Part shown: piece by piece, positions 1-10,534 of the stretch | Position numbering within the stretch: the stretch's first letter is position 1 | How the letters are laid out: every line of letters begins with the position of its first letter | NCBI GenBank assembly: GCA_033557465.1 | Contig: CM066031.1 | Location: 1,226,461,312-1,226,525,311 of the forward strand | Reading direction: 5' to 3' | Length of the DNA stretch: 64,000 nucleotides | Source of the DNA: Ichthyophis bannanicus | Lineage: Eukaryota > Chordata > Amphibia > Gymnophiona > Ichthyophiidae | The notes under the pieces: generated by a model | Database searches by the model: none | What the model was told of the DNA's origin: nothing | What the model saw: the letters and a program-made list of their open reading frames with translations, nothing else | Program-made: the position numbers and the translations under genes

Positions 1-1015
1 CCTTAACATCTTTAGCCATCCTTTCCTCTGCCTTTGATTTTGCTATCCTTATTACTCTTTTAGACTCTTTGAGTTGGATCCTGTATTCATTTCTGTGTTC
101 TTCTGTTTGCAAGCTTTTGAATTTTGCGAAAGTTGCGTTTTTTGCCTTTATTTGAGCAGCCACCTCTTTGGAAAACCAAATAGGTTTCCTTCTCCTCTTG
201 TTTTTATTTCCTTTTCCTACATATTTATCTGTTGCCCCATTTATTGCCTTCTTGAGTTTAACCCATTGCAATTCCACTTCCTTTATCTCCTTCCACCCCG
301 TCATCTCCTCCTTTAAGTACTTTGCCATTTTATTGAAGTCAGTGTATTTGAGGTTTAGGACTTTGAGCTTGCTATGATTGGCCTGTACCATGGCTTTAAT
401 CTCAAACCACACCGTGTGATGGTCGCTGTTGCTCACAGGGGCACTCACGCAGACATCCGACACACTATCACTGTTGGTGAGCACTACATCCAGTGTTGAG
501 CTTTCCCTGGTTGGTTCCATCACCATTTGTCTAAATAAGAGAGCATCCACAATCTTTTTGCTTCTTTCCAGATGTGCAGAAGGAGTAATCCAATCCACAT
601 CAGATAGATTAAAGTCACCCAATATGATCGCTTCCCACTTTGCTGCTATCTTGGCAATATCTTTAATCAATTCGTTATCTCTCTCTTCAATTTGAGTCGG
701 AGGTCTGTAGACTACAGCAATATGGATGACAGCGCCATCTCCTCTTTCCAACGCAATCCAGAGCGCTTCTTCTTTTCCCCATGTTCCCTGCATTTCAGTA
801 GCTTTAATATTGCTTTTGACATACAAGGCTACTCCACCTCCTTTTCCATTTTCTCTGTCTCTTCTGAATAGATTGTAGCCAGCTATGGCTATATCCCAAT
901 TGTGCGATTCATTAAACCATGTTTCTGTAATGGCCACAATGTCCAAATTCGTTTCCACCATTAAGGCTTCCAGGTCTGGAATTTTGTTGGCTAAGCTTTG
1001 AGCATTTGTGCTCAT
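1..1015 (-). CDS. CR1-like LINE ORF2, endonuclease part (partial, open)
   Basis: Reading the minus strand from an ATG at 1013-1015 gives 338 codons without a stop, running off the window edge. The product is an APE-type endonuclease as found at the N terminus of CR1-clade ORF2 proteins, which nicks target DNA for target-primed reverse transcription. Visible motifs in order: AQSLANKIPDLEA, DIVAITETWF (catalytic Glu), YNLFRRD, GGGVALYVKS, VVYRPP, IILGDFN (Asp/Asn pair), STLDVVLTN and NSDHHTVWFEI (terminal SDH). A basic linker (KNKRRRKPIWFSKEV) that normally precedes the reverse transcriptase follows. The uninterrupted frame contrasts with the stop-ridden ORF1 upstream and suggests a fairly young copy. 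The RT lies outside the window. The exact start is uncertain because the frame also stays open a little upstream. Confidence 0.85.
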   Translation of the reverse strand, partial: MSTNAQSLANKIPDLEALMVETNLDIVAITETWFNESHNWDIAIAGYNLFRRDRENGKGGGVALYVKSNIKATEMQGTWGKEEALWIALERGDGAVIHIAVVYRPPTQIEERDNELIKDIAKIAAKWEAIILGDFNLSDVDWITPSAHLERSKKIVDALLFRQMVMEPTRESSTLDVVLTNSDSVSDVCVSAPVSNSDHHTVWFEIKAMVQANHSKLKVLNLKYTDFNKMAKYLKEEMTGWKEIKEVELQWVKLKKAINGATDKYVGKGNKNKRRRKPIWFSKEVAAQIKAKNATFAKFKSLQTEEHRNEYRIQLKESKRVIRIAKSKAEERMAKDVK

Positions 1016-1188
1016 TGCTTTCCAGCATTTTCCTGGCTTGTGTGTATTTTGCATTGATTTTGTTCTGCCTACTTCTTCCCACATGCTTTTGATGTGTGGT
1101 TTAAAAGTGTGGCTGTTTCTGATGGTGTTCTGCTTTTGCTGGGGGTGGCATGCAGATGTTGACCTTCCACATCTGTCACCCCCTTTTC

Positions 1189-1622
1189 CTAGTTTAAATG
1201 CATATCCACATACTGCCTGACTTTTTCACTTAGGATTCTCTTCCCTGCGACAGAGAGATGTAGTCCATCAGCACAGTATAGTCTCTTGTTGGTCCATCTG
1301 TTGTCCTAGTTGCCAATAAATCTGAATCCTTCTTGTTTGCACCAGCTCTGGAGCCATGTATTAAAGCAGTTAATACGATGCAGCCTTTTTGTCCCCTTAC
1401 CAAGAACAGGTAGAACTTCTGAGAATGCAACAGTGTTAACAACGCGCTTGAGTTTCTCTCCCAGAGATTGGAAGTCCTTTTGGGCTGTGGAGGCACTGTT
1501 CCTAGCCAGGTCGTTTGTGCCTAAGTGGATAATAACATCAAGCTTGGAGTGGCTATGAAAGACCTAGATAAGATTCTCAAGAACAGCGATGTCTCTCTCC
1601 ATACAAAGATTTGACTCGTTCA
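1189..1622 (-). pseudogene. CR1-like LINE ORF1 3' part, SGNH esterase domain (broken)
   Basis: This belongs to the same minus-strand element as the endonuclease frame and lies directly upstream of it. The frame shows DVIIHLGTNDLARN (the GTND block of SGNH hydrolases), then SLGEKLKRVV, FSEVLPVLG, FNTWLQSWCKQEGFRFI and CADGLHLSVAGKRIL (the Asp-x-x-His catalytic pair). It ends at a stop at 1189-1191. Two in-frame stops interrupt it, one just after RFIGN and one upstream of VFHSHSKLD. Esterase domains are known in ORF1 of CR1-group LINEs, where a lipid or membrane role has been proposed. The upstream part is lost at about 1622, where an RTE fragment abuts. Confidence 0.75.
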
Positions 1623-1624
1623 AG

Positions 1625-2060
1625 CCATGGTATTTTCAATATAATCATATGAATGCAAAAGCTGGACAGTGAAAAAGATAGACAGGAAGAAAATCGATTC
1701 CTTTGAATTATGGTGCTGGCGGCGAATACTGCATATACCATGGACTGCCTGAAGAACAAACCAGTCAGTACTAGAGGAGATCAAACCTAAGCTTTCTTTA
1801 GAAGCTCAGATTGCAAAACTTTGATTTTCATACTTTGGACACATCATGCGAAGAGAGAAATCATTAGAGAAAGATATCATGCTTGGTAAGATAGAAGGTC
1901 AACGCAAAAGAGGAAGGCCAGCAATGAGATGGATCGATAAAATAACAGCAGCTACGGGTACAATGAGCCGCCTGACTGAAGACCGAACACAATTTAGGAC
2001 AACTATCCACAGGGTTACCATGAGTCGACACTGACTCAATGGCACTTAACAACAATAAAT
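1625..2060 (+). pseudogene. RTE (BovB-like) reverse transcriptase C-terminal fragment
   Basis: The plus strand encodes the conserved C-terminal region of RTE-clade LINE proteins. It reads roughly CKSWTVKKIDRKKIDSFELW, then CWRRILHIPWTA, and in another frame SYFGHIMRREKSLEKDIMLG, KIEGQRKRGRPAMRWID and a stop at 2032-2034 after TIHRVTMSRH. The SLEK-IMLGK-EG-R-RGRP-MRW signature is characteristic of RTE/BovB elements. The copy is 5'-truncated, has frameshifts and at least one stop, and keeps only the region downstream of the catalytic palm. Confidence 0.85.
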
Positions 2061-2499
2061 GCTTCTTCAGGTTTATGGGAAATATAGTGACAGACTTCTT
2101 GGTGCAGGCAGGGCCAGTGCAAGGATTGGAAGTGCCCTGTAGGAAGAAGTTATTCAGTAGCAAATAAATATATATAAATACTCGGTATGTCCAGGGGCAT
2201 TTGCTACTTTTCCCAAGGTTCTATAGGTTCTTCTGGCAAATAAACCACATGATAAAACAAACCAACCCTGTGTTTATAGATAAATTAGACTTTATTACTG
2301 AGAGAAAAATAGTGCAGATTTAGCATAAATTAGTTTCCTGAGGTAGCAGTTTAAAAGTAGCCCTATGATTACAATTACCAAGATAATTAATCACTGTTTA
2401 GCAACCAGCATCACCGATTCGCTCTGCACTCAGATGTACAGTACATTATTTCAACAAAAAGAGGTGACCTACACGGAGCGGTGGTTATACCCCTAAACA
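2061..2499. other. Unassigned stretch
   Basis: Mostly AT-rich sequence without a convincing ORF. A short segment from about 2460 (gaggtgacct, repeated near 2512) leads into the LINE tail that follows. No gene is seen. Confidence 0.5.
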
Positions 2500-2630
2500 A
2501 AGACATTGGGAGAGGTGACCTGCATGGAGCGGCGGGCGCACCTACTCTTGCCATCTTGCTGAGCAGTCTAGATGGACCATGCTGGTCTTTATCTGCTGTC
2601 ATATACTATGTTACTATATTATCTTAATGT
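2500..2630 (+). repeat. CR1-like LINE 3' tail
   Basis: The sequence around GATGGACCATGCTGGTCTTT followed by ATCTGCTGTCAT and a TATGTTACTATATT terminus matches, in the opposite orientation, the start of the CR1-like fragment at 61615-62120. It is a 5'-truncated 3' UTR. Confidence 0.6.
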
Positions 2631-2736
2631 CTAAGCTAGCCCCAACCTTGAGGGGGAATTAAGGACCAGTACCCTAACTCTTTCCAGAATGCTTGTGGCT
2701 GGATCTGAGAAGTCATCTCAGAAACAGCACAAAATC

Positions 2737-2835
2737 AAAGTATTTATTTATTTAACTTTCTTATATACCGCGCTCTTCTGCATCAGTGCGGTTTACATTA
2801 AAACACAACTGTCCAGGGCAGAAGGTCTGCACTGG
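2737..2835 (-). repeat. L2-like LINE or SINE 3' terminus
   Basis: A TATTTATTTATTTAA run followed by TTATATACCGCGCTCTTCTG and CATCAGTGCGGTTTACAT is the reverse complement of the 3' end shared by the L2-like elements ending at 37112 and 44095 and by the SINE at 25680-25991. It is a truncated minus-strand insertion. Confidence 0.7.
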
Positions 2836-3639
2836 ACTTACAATAGAACGTGGGGATTTGTAACTGGGTACAAATAAACAGGGTACAAATAAACAGGGTA
2901 ACTATGGCAGAGGTCCAAATAAACAGGGTAAGTAAGGCAGAGGTCCAACATTGGTTACAGGCAGTAGAGCCGAGCTGCATGATAACACCAAGCTGCAGGT
3001 CTATGGGAGAGATTCACGCCATCCTGAGGTTAATCTTCGTCCTTGAGGCAGGCAGGCAGTAGGACTAAGAACTGCAGAAAACAAACTGCCAGAATTAGGC
3101 TAAGTTAAAGTTTCCAAGTAGTATATTAAGAGTTCTGCAAGTCCAGAAGTGCCCAGAAATGTGTGCAGAAGTCTGTGAGTAGAAAAAGTGTGTGTCTCCC
3201 TCTGAGTCCAGTGTATAATTCTTTCTCCTGACCTCCTCATCACGGCACAATGATTGGCTGATCTCAGATACTACATGTCATCTTCAGTGAATCCTGTAAC
3301 AGTGGTCAGGTGGTCCTTCTCTGAACAAAGGTCCATGGTGCAGGAAAGATGCTGGTATGCAGGTGCATACATTGTTGCAAATCCTAGGCCTAGTGACACA
3401 GTCTCTGGATGAGAGTGAGTTCTCTAGCACATAGGCATGAACAATGATTCTGCTGAATTGCTTGATCTGCAAAGTTTAATGCTGGCACAGCAGAAAAGAG
3501 TTCCATCTTGTTTGGTTTAAAACAGTTTCTGAGCAGGCAAGGAATCCATCTTGTAACAGGAAGCCATGCTGTTTGGTTCAGGCATCAATTTCTGAATATG
3601 CACCAGCCCTTAGGCAGACTCTCCATCCTGCCACCCTGC
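2836..3639. other. Unassigned stretch with a short tandem repeat
   Basis: Between 2868 and 2950 the unit 'gtacaaataaacagg' and its variant 'gtccaaataaacagg' recur four times. The remainder may be further LINE 3' UTR, but no coding remnant is recognisable. Confidence 0.4.
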
Positions 3640-3731
3640 CCCCCTTGGCCTACCATCCCCATTACCGCTGCTGCTGCCTCTTTCCAAGGCCGACAGTGGC
3701 AGAATTGGCTCCCAAACTGAGTCGCAGCACT

Positions 3732-3903
3732 TACCAATACAGTCCGGTGCTGCATCACGGTTCCTTTCTGTTACTATGTGCAGTTTCTGCCCCCCTCTGT
3801 GCAAATTCTGTTTTGCATAAACTAGAAATCTGCATCAGAGAGGGGTAGAAATGACACATAGTAACAGAAAAAAACTGTGAGGCAGTGCTGGACTGTATTG
3901 GTA
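3732..3903. repeat. Palindromic miniature element
   Basis: The left arm, from TACCAATACAGTCC at 3732, is inverted at the right by GGACTGTATTGGTA ending at 3903. The arms are about 65-70 bp and imperfect, including the shared block TTTCTGTTACTATGTG, with a loop of about 35 bp. There is no coding capacity. The superfamily is not determined. Confidence 0.65.
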
Positions 3904-4310
3904 GGGCCGGCCCAAGGGTTTTCAGTGTCCTAGGCAGGCCCTCCATGCTGCCCTCCCTCCCGGCATCCAGCTTCTCACCTGGGGGAGGGGGGATGGCACC
4001 GGGATCACACCTTTTCTGAAGTGGCAGCTGAACTGCTGCTTCAGCGCAGCATCGGGCATTAAAGTGCCTGCGTGCCTGTGTGCTCACGGCCTGCTGCTCC
4101 TGTCCCCTCCCTGAGGCAACTTCTGTTGGAGGGGGCAGGAGTGACATGCTGTAACTGTGTGCATGTGCACGGGCGTTTTAAATCCCATGACACCACTAAG
4201 GCAGCAGTTCAGCAGCCGCTTCATGGGAGGAGAGGCTGTAGCGATGCCGCCCACCAGGGCCTACCACCCTAGGCAACTGCCTAGTTTGCCTAGTGGATGG
4301 GCCGGCCCTG
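3902..4310. mobile_element. Non-autonomous hAT-like element
   Basis: The ends are TAGGGCCGGCCC on the left and GGGCCGGCCCTG on the right, an inverted pair of the CAGGGCCGGCCC type common in hAT elements. Subterminal CCTAGGCA/GCCTAG blocks are present at both ends. The flanking octamers TGTATTGG (3894-3901) and TGCATTCG (4311-4318) agree at six of eight positions, as expected for an old hAT 8-bp target duplication. No transposase frame is present. Confidence 0.6.
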
Positions 4311-4413
4311 TGCATTCGTAAGTGCTGCGTCACAGTTTGGGAGCCACTGCCAGCAGCAGCAAGCGCTCCTAAGTGCTAATCACCTAGTTAGCCTAATGGT
4401 AGTGCCAGCCCTG

Positions 4414-5730
4414 GATGCAGGCTCCCTCTGTCCAGTCACAATTTATTTCCTCACCAGTCCTTTCACTGGTTCAAAGACATATTTCCAAATAAATTTGCCA
4501 AAAACTAAAATAAATTCTCAAATGTCCTCAAGCCACAGTATTTCTGCTAGAGAGCCAGCCAGTTTTAGCTGGTTAGGTTTCTGTAGAGAGGGGCTCTCTT
4601 TACAAGGCTTGGGTAACTTTTAAAAACCTTACAGAAAACTTTAAGGTGCTCTCCCACAGTAATAAACCACCCACACAAAGCGTTTTCTCCAGTCAGTAGT
4701 CTTAAATAAATTCAGATACAGCCTAGAGCTGTGTCTTTAGGAAAGCTTAGATAAGCTAGGAAAAATCCCTTTCGGACTTTTATTGTCAGTCCAGTTTAAT
4801 TGAGCACAAACAGGCAAGGGCTTTGGTTCCAAATCAGTCCTTCTAGTTCATATTTTCTAATTTTTCCACAAACAAAAATACGGTATGTAATTTGCCTCAA
4901 AATAGCAATTTATTTTCAATACAATTGGCAAAAAGCATCTTCAGTTCTGTTAGCATCACAACTTCACACACTTGTGCTGTTTTGGTCCACAGTTAAATTT
5001 TGAAATCAGCTTAAAATATTTTAGCTTCTCAAAGCGTTCAGGGTTACATTAGAAAGAAACCTTCTTCTTGCAATCATTTTTATTTGACAGCCTTTTCACA
5101 TTCAACAAAGAGAAGTCTTTACTCAGTCTGATCTTCCTCAGAAAAATCACATAAAAGTGGCTTGTGACTTTTTCTTACAGCCTTTCTTTAGCTAGACTTA
5201 CAGTTCCAATTTCTTCTCACATCTCACTTTCTCACTCACATAGTACACACATCTCACTTACCAGAATCAGATCCCCAAAACCGAATCTGTAACACTCACT
5301 TAGCTCTAAACATTGCTTTGAAAAATAGTGTTCTTCCACAACAATTAGTCTCTATAAACCTCCCAAATTAAGCCTGGAGAGCCATCTTAAAACTTCTTTT
5401 ATCCAGCACAACCAATAGCAAGACCCTAAGAAATTTTCCCAAACAATATCCAAAAACAAACCTTTCTCACTTTCACACACTAAAAGTGCATCATCATCTG
5501 TTTGCCCTTGTGGGCTTCCCCTGTTTGAAAACAGTATCCCTCCACAGCACACTTGCAAGAAGACTCATGCTGGAGATTCTCAACCCTCACCCCCCCCCCC
5601 CCCAGAACAGCTTCTGCACATGCTCTGTAGCTATAACGTCCTACTAGCAGCTGCAGAGTGCTAGGTATTTGGAAAAAAAGAAATGTATTTATTTTCCGTA
5701 GGTTACATTATTCTGTATTCTGAAGATTTA
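4414..5730. other. Unassigned AT-rich stretch with a poly-C run
   Basis: No gene or recognisable element is seen. A 14-base C run occupies about 5590-5603. Confidence 0.5.
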
Positions 5731-5813
5731 CAAACCAAGTCCAGAGAGAGGTAACAGAACACCAAGTTTATTGAAACCAAGGTGATCGATACTCCTTGGT
5801 TTCAATAAACTTC
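5731..5813. mobile_element. Palindromic MITE, left part (split by copy A)
   Basis: The left arm CAAACCAAGTCCAGAGAGAG through ATTGAAACCAAGG is followed by an 11-base loop and the start of the right arm (CCTTGGTTTCAATAAACTT). The rest of the right arm lies 4.7 kb away at 10535-10570 (TTGGTGTTTTGTTACC, CTCTGGACTTGATTTG). Harbinger-like copy A is inserted between them, so the two pieces form one fold-back element of about 115 bp. Confidence 0.75.
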
Positions 5814-6006
5814 GGGGCATGTTTACTAAACTCCGAAATTGTGCGGGGCCGCGGTAGTGTGCCTGTGCCATATAAGGAGTGGGCGGTTCAGGCCGAGAAA
5901 AGAAAAAACCGGGAGACAGCGACCGTACTTGTGCGCATCGCGCTAATGTGCGGGGTCCACATTAGCGCGTGGGAAGGCTAAGTGGCGCGCTGCTGGGCAC
6001 AGAAAA

Positions 6007-6082
6007 GAACAGAGTGTTAGTACAACGGTGAAGACACTGACCAATGGGGTAGGGGCCATGGGTTCAATCCCCCATTGTGCAC
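6007..6082 (+). repeat. tRNA-like module A1
   Basis: A tRNA-sized unit with an A-box-like TAGTACAACGGTGAAGACA and a B-box-like GGGTTCAATCCCCC forming a T-arm-like stem. It is homologous to module B1 in copy B. Confidence 0.55.
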
Positions 6083-6349
6083 AACAAAAGCTTTTGTCTG
6101 AGGCAATAACTGTAATGGGTTAAAGTGCTGTAGGAGGCATATTAATTTTGTGTGGCATAAGGCAGTGCACTGTTAATGTTGGGCGACATTAGGTGGTGCA
6201 CTGTTAGGTGTGGGCGTCATAAGGCGTAGCACTGTAAATAGTGGGCATTAGGCGGCGCGCTGTTAAGTTTGTGCTGTTTGGGCGGCAGAAGGTGGTGCGC
6301 TGCTATGCCATGAAGGCCTAAGGCAGTGCGGCAATATCCAAACACAGGA

Positions 6350-6424
6350 ATAGAGCCACAGCACAATGGTTAAGACACTGACCAATGGTGCAGGGATCAG
6401 GGGTTCAAACCCTCACAGTGCCCA
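6350..6424 (+). repeat. tRNA-like module A2
   Basis: CACAGCACAATGGTTAAGAC (A-box-like) is followed after about 30 nt by GGGGTTCAAACCCTC (B-box-like). It is nearly identical to module A3, about 209 bp downstream, so the two form a tandem duplication. Confidence 0.55.
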
Positions 6425-6558
6425 ATGGAGACAGCTGGCAGAGGCATTGTTTTAGGAGGCATTTAAATGATGGGCGGTATAAGGCGGCGCACTGATGTTT
6501 TAGGAGGCTTTTTAAGACTGGGCGGCATAAGGTGGCGCGCTGATGTGCAATCATAGGA

Positions 6559-6633
6559 ACAGAGCCACAGCACAATGGTTAAGACACTAACCAATGGTGC
6601 AGGGATCAGGGGTTCAATCCCTCACAGTGCCCA
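6559..6633 (+). repeat. tRNA-like module A3
   Basis: Second member of the tandem pair with A2. It has the same A-box-like segment and B-box GGGGTTCAATCCCTC. Copy B has a single equivalent, B2. Confidence 0.55.
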
Positions 6634-7008
6634 GTGAACAAGGCTGGCTGAGGCATAACATATTATGGGGATGAGTGCTGTAGGAGGCATATTAGTTCTA
6701 TTTTATTTATCAGTACTAGCAAACTCACTCTCAAAGCATGTTAACATAAGGCGGCCCATACGGCACATGTTAAAGTTCACTGTCCGCCAAGGCACCCTAG
6801 AATGTCCCCTATAGGTCACCATATATGTTGCGTCACAGGATAATGTATAGTGCACCTTATATGGACGGCAACCATAAGGTGCCCTACAGGGCGCCCTATA
6901 AAACACCCTCAGTGGCACCTTATGGGTACAGTACGCTGCGGGTGTTTTTGCTGGCATCAACATATGTACATTAAATAAAAAAACTTTGGACAACCCTAGC
7001 AAATTAAC

Positions 7009-7080
7009 CCACTGTGGGTTTGAACCCATGATCTCTGGCTTCTCAGGCAGTGAAGTAACCATTGGGCTACAGCTGCCAGC
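7009..7080 (-). repeat. tRNA-like module A4
   Basis: On the minus strand, CTGTAGCCCAATGGTTACTT (A-box-like) precedes ATGGGTTTGAACC-type T-arm sequence whose inverse complement is GGGTTCAAACCCAC. It is homologous to B3 and to the truncated module in copy C at 58436. Confidence 0.55.
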
Positions 7081-8253
7081 AAGCCCTGGGTGGGCTGAAG
7101 AGCCTGCATGTCACAACACAGATAGTCTGCTGTGGTAGCCAGGATAGGGTTAGGCCACCCGTACCCATGATGCACTGCACATGCAAATCAGCTGTCCACA
7201 GATGAACACAAGATGGGGAATGCACCCCAACAGCTCCCCGGCGTGGTAGGGGGAAGTGGCCGTGTGCACCCACACAGCACCTCGGCCTGGTAGGGGGTAC
7301 TGACCGGGTGTTTTACTGGCACAGAGTAGCTACACACCGTCACATTGTGCGGGTACTGTGCTCACCCTGAGGGTGTGAAGAGACGCCCAGGACCAGGTCC
7401 ACAACACCCTCCATGGATGAAAGAGGCCATGCCAGAGCTCCACAGCAGTATTAATCTGTGAGATAGGTAGTTTCTGCAGAAACACCTTGGATATCACTTT
7501 CTGTCTTAGTCAGGGGAACCCCTTATGGACTCCTAGGTGGGCTATGTAACACCACCAAAGGTTGGAAAAAACAGGGTCTCCTATCAACAGATCCACATTC
7601 TACCTCCCTGCAATGGTGGCAGTAGAGTGGACCATCAACCCCGGTCCTGCTGGGGAACAGACACCCTACAGGGCAGTCAAAGCAGCTCTATACACCTCCA
7701 CAACACAATATCAGACAGACATTAGACCTGGATATGCTAAGCTGTACCCCACCACTATCTGATATTCTCCTGCAGCAAGCCTTCAGCCGCTGACCCTGCA
7801 AGGCACTCCATCACAACACAGACCAGCTGAAAACAGTCTGCTAGCGGGTCCTGGTGGAAATGCATGCACCCAGAACTGGGATGGCAGTGCACACCAGCAG
7901 ATAAGTCAGTGACTGGGCCCCAAAAGAAAACCCATATATATCACATGAGAGAAATGCTATATAGCACTATGGGGGTGCCTAGACATGCTGTGGTCACTGC
8001 ACAGTCAGGGTGAGAGTGATCCCCCAGCAGGACAGAAAGAGTTCACCCTGTCTGTGTAGGTGGTGGCCGGCCACAACAATGTCCCAAGCAGTGCCCTATG
8101 CCCTGTGCAGATGCATCCTGGCCAGCCCACCCTGTCTGAGCTATACCCATGGTACCTTGCTGCTCATTATGCACATTGGCAGGCCAATAATGGCAACAGT
8201 GCTGGCAGTGTGGGCTGTGGAAGGTGTTTGCAGTCAACACACACTGTATAGAC

Positions 8254-8404
8254 CAGGGGTGGGCAATCTCGGTCCTGGAGGGCCGCAGACCAGTCAGATT
8301 GGCAGGATATCTGTAATGCATATATATTGCATGCTTATTCATTAAGGATATCCCGAAAACCTGACTGGTCTGCGGCCCTCCAGGACCGAGATTGCCCACC
8401 CCTG
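8254..8404. mobile_element. hAT MITE, 151 bp, copy A only
   Basis: A near-perfect palindrome beginning CAGGGGTGGGCAATCTCGG and ending with its inverse. It is flanked by a perfect 8-bp duplication GTATAGAC (8246-8253 and 8405-8412). Copy B has the uninterrupted site (cactgtatagacagagac, near 17550), which proves a recent insertion into copy A. Confidence 0.92.
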
Positions 8405-8846
8405 GTATAGACAGACACACACTCCCACATGTATGCCAGCATTGTGCTACTATAGAGGAGTTTATCAGCCTTGCCCACCACACCAGTCCTGGGCACAGCA
8501 CAGGCAGGGATATGGTACGCAATACTGTTGGGGGTCACTCCCCAGGGTGGTGAGCACTGTCAGAGGCCAAACCTGAAGCACACACCGCAGACATCAGAAA
8601 GATTGTTATGATGGAGCTCAAAGAGCAAACTGTGCTTAACGTAGGAATGTGTATCTGCCAGTACTCATAGAAAACGTTTGAGAGCTGTGTACCATATACC
8701 CAGGTGTAGGGTGGCATTGCTAAGGTATGCAGGTGCTAGTATTGGGAGATCCACGCAGGGCCCAATGTCCTGCCTCTCCAGGAGGCATTGGCCAATGGGG
8801 CCTTTGGGTGTGGGTGTGTCTGCCCCTGTTGGCTGCTGCTTTACGG

Positions 8847-9039
8847 CAGAGGTTCCCAACTCCAGTCCTGGTGTGCCTAACACTGTTCGGGTTTTCCTGC
8901 TGTCCCTCATGAATATGCATGAGCTACATATACATGCCATGGGGGTGGTGCATATATATGCAGCACAGGCATTTGTATTAGAGGCAGCATGGAACCTGAA
9001 TGGTGTGTGGTCCTCCAGGACTGCATTTCGGAGACTCTG
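8847..9039. mobile_element. hAT MITE, 193 bp, shared (copy A)
   Basis: TIRs run from CAGAGGTTCCCAACTCCAG to a decayed inverse ending in GACTCTG. The interior contains ATGAATATGCATGAG. It sits at the same site and has the same length in copies B and C, so it was inserted before the copies diverged. The flanking octamer has decayed here. Confidence 0.8.
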
Positions 9040-9186
9040 CTCTAGGTAATGCCCCTGTTCATGGTGTCTGTGCTAGGTGTGGCAAAAGGTAGGCGTATTA
9101 CCAATGCGTATGCCCTCAGCAATAAAGGTTTGCCCTTACTATCACTGTTTAGTTGTGGGAAAAATATGTGAACAGGATTGGCAGTA

Positions 9187-9262
9187 GCCCCAGCTGGGCT
9201 TTGAACCTGTGACCTTCTGTTCTTGCACACACTGTCTGTGTGCACTGCACCACTGTGTTGCC
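9187..9262 (-). repeat. tRNA-like module A5
   Basis: On the minus strand a GTGGTGCAGTGCAC segment leads to CACAGGTTCAAAGCCCAGC, a degenerate B box. It is homologous to B4. Confidence 0.45.
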
Positions 9263-9640
9263 ACATTGGATGAATTCCCTGGGAGGTCCATGACTGTACA
9301 TCCGACAGGGCCTGTCTGTTGCAGTGGATGGTGCCATCCTGCACATGGCTAGGCCACTGTCTTCTGTGGCTAGCAGCCACTGCCCCTCCACCACCTGTAC
9401 CCTTCCGCCAACATGCTGGCATGTTCTTATCGTAGTAAAACCATATGACCTGATTGAGTTGTGGCACTCCAGGCCTGCATTTGGGGGACTCGGCTGTAGG
9501 TAATGCCCATTGTTATGGTGTGTGAGCGGTGTAGGGTAAAATATGGGTGTTTGCAACATGCTTATGTTCTCTGCAATAAAGGAGTGTCTTTACTATCTCT
9601 GTTTAGTGGTGGGTAAAATATGGGGACAGGGCTGGCAGGT

Positions 9641-9720
9641 GCCCCAGCTGGGATTTGAACCTGTGACTGTCTGGTCCTAGAGATACTAGCTCTGTCTGCT
9701 GCACCACACTGTGGCCACAG
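9641..9720 (-). repeat. tRNA-like module A6
   Basis: On the minus strand TGGCCACAGTGTGGTGCAGC precedes ACAGGTTCAAATCCCAGC. It is homologous to B5 and to the module at 52145-52224 in copy C. Confidence 0.5.
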
Positions 9721-9875
9721 AGACAGTGCAGTCCCTGGAGAGAGGAAACCTGGCAAGAAGGAGTCAGAAGCCATGCTCTGCACATTTTTACTGTGGGCTC
9801 GTTCACCTTGTCTGGGGACAAAAGTGCAAATACACCACGAAAATGCCTGCAAAAAAAGGGGGAAAAAAGATAGCC

Positions 9876-10060
9876 AAGCTGGGCAATAGTGTTATTAATG
9901 GGCAACCATACACAACACTCCAAGGACAGCTCCAATAGCAAGAAATGATTTTTGGAAGGGTCTCCACTCCGTGGACCCTTCCAAAATTCATTTCTAATGT
10001 TATGGAGCTTTCCAGGGAGTGTTTTTTGTTGTTGCCCATTAATATCACTGTTGCCCAGCT
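9876..10060. repeat. Large hairpin, copy A
   Basis: Inverted arms of about 85 bp start at AGCTGGGCAATAGTG and end at CACTGTTGCCCAGCT. The tip is GGAAGGGTCTCC...GGACCCTTCC. The arms carry more mismatches than in copy B. The position is conserved in all three copies, about 0.5-0.6 kb from one terminus. Confidence 0.85.
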
Positions 10061-10534
10061 GAAGTACTATTTTTAATATTTTTGTTGTGGTCATTTTCGC
10101 TTTTTATTTGCACTTTTGTTCTATGCACATGTATCACACTGCTCACGTTATGTAAGTTTCCCCGGTTTTCCTGTACATTGCTGACGGAAATGGTTTCTCT
10201 TCCCTTTAAATGCCCTCTACCGCGAGTGTTTCACTCGCGGTATTTTTTACTTGTATATTCGGCCCCGTAAATGTGCTAAGAGCCTCTCCCCTCCCCTTCC
10301 CCGCCCATTGCAGCCGTCTCTCCGCCCCTCGGGAGCCTTCCTCCGCCCTCCGTTAGCCTTTCCACGCCTCTATCGGACATTTGCGGGCCCGTACTTGTGC
10401 GGAGCCCGTTAGTGTGCCGCGCACGTGTGCGGGGGTTCATCGCACGTGTGCGGGGTGCTTAAGAGCACTTAAGTGCTGCTTTTAGTGCGCTATTGTGCAG
10501 CGCGCAATTGTGTGGTTTTTAGTAAACATGCCCC

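Larger units (their letters stand above)
3640..4413. repeat. Nested hAT-like inverted-repeat composite
   Basis: Outer arms around 3690-3732 and 4319-4350 are inverted copies of each other (GGCTCCCAAACTG...CGCAGCACTTAC). The right edge, CTAATGGTAGTGCCAGCCCTG at about 4394-4413, resembles a hAT terminus. At least two further inverted-repeat elements sit inside (3732-3903 and 3902-4310). The left boundary is not clear. Confidence 0.5.
5814..10534 (-). mobile_element. PIF/Harbinger-like element, copy A (deletion derivative)
   Basis: The ends are GGGGCATGTTTACTAAA and its inverse TTTAGTAAACATGCCCC. The element is 4,721 bp and is flanked by TTC on the left and TTG on the right, fitting a decayed 3-bp target duplication (TTG, as the interrupted palindrome implies). 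Subterminal DNA is crowded with TGTGCG motifs in both orientations. Inside, in order, are three plus-oriented tRNA-like modules, one minus module, a long conserved non-coding core, two hAT miniature elements, two more minus tRNA-like modules and a hairpin with arms of about 85 bp. No transposase or Myb gene is present. Strand is given relative to the Myb gene of copy C, to which A is inverted. The superfamily is inferred from TSD length, TIR form and the Myb-like gene in C. Confidence 0.7.

Noticed and set aside
7090..8840. Conserved small ORFs shared by copies A and B (for example 8060-8251 and 17371-17562)
   Set aside because: Their similarity reflects whole-element homology. Frames are not preserved in copy C, several frames are open at once, and no domain is seen.
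9042..9559. Overlapping minus-strand frames of 136-141 codons in copy A
   Set aside because: They cross tRNA-like module A5, and the homologous stretch in copy B has different frame structure.
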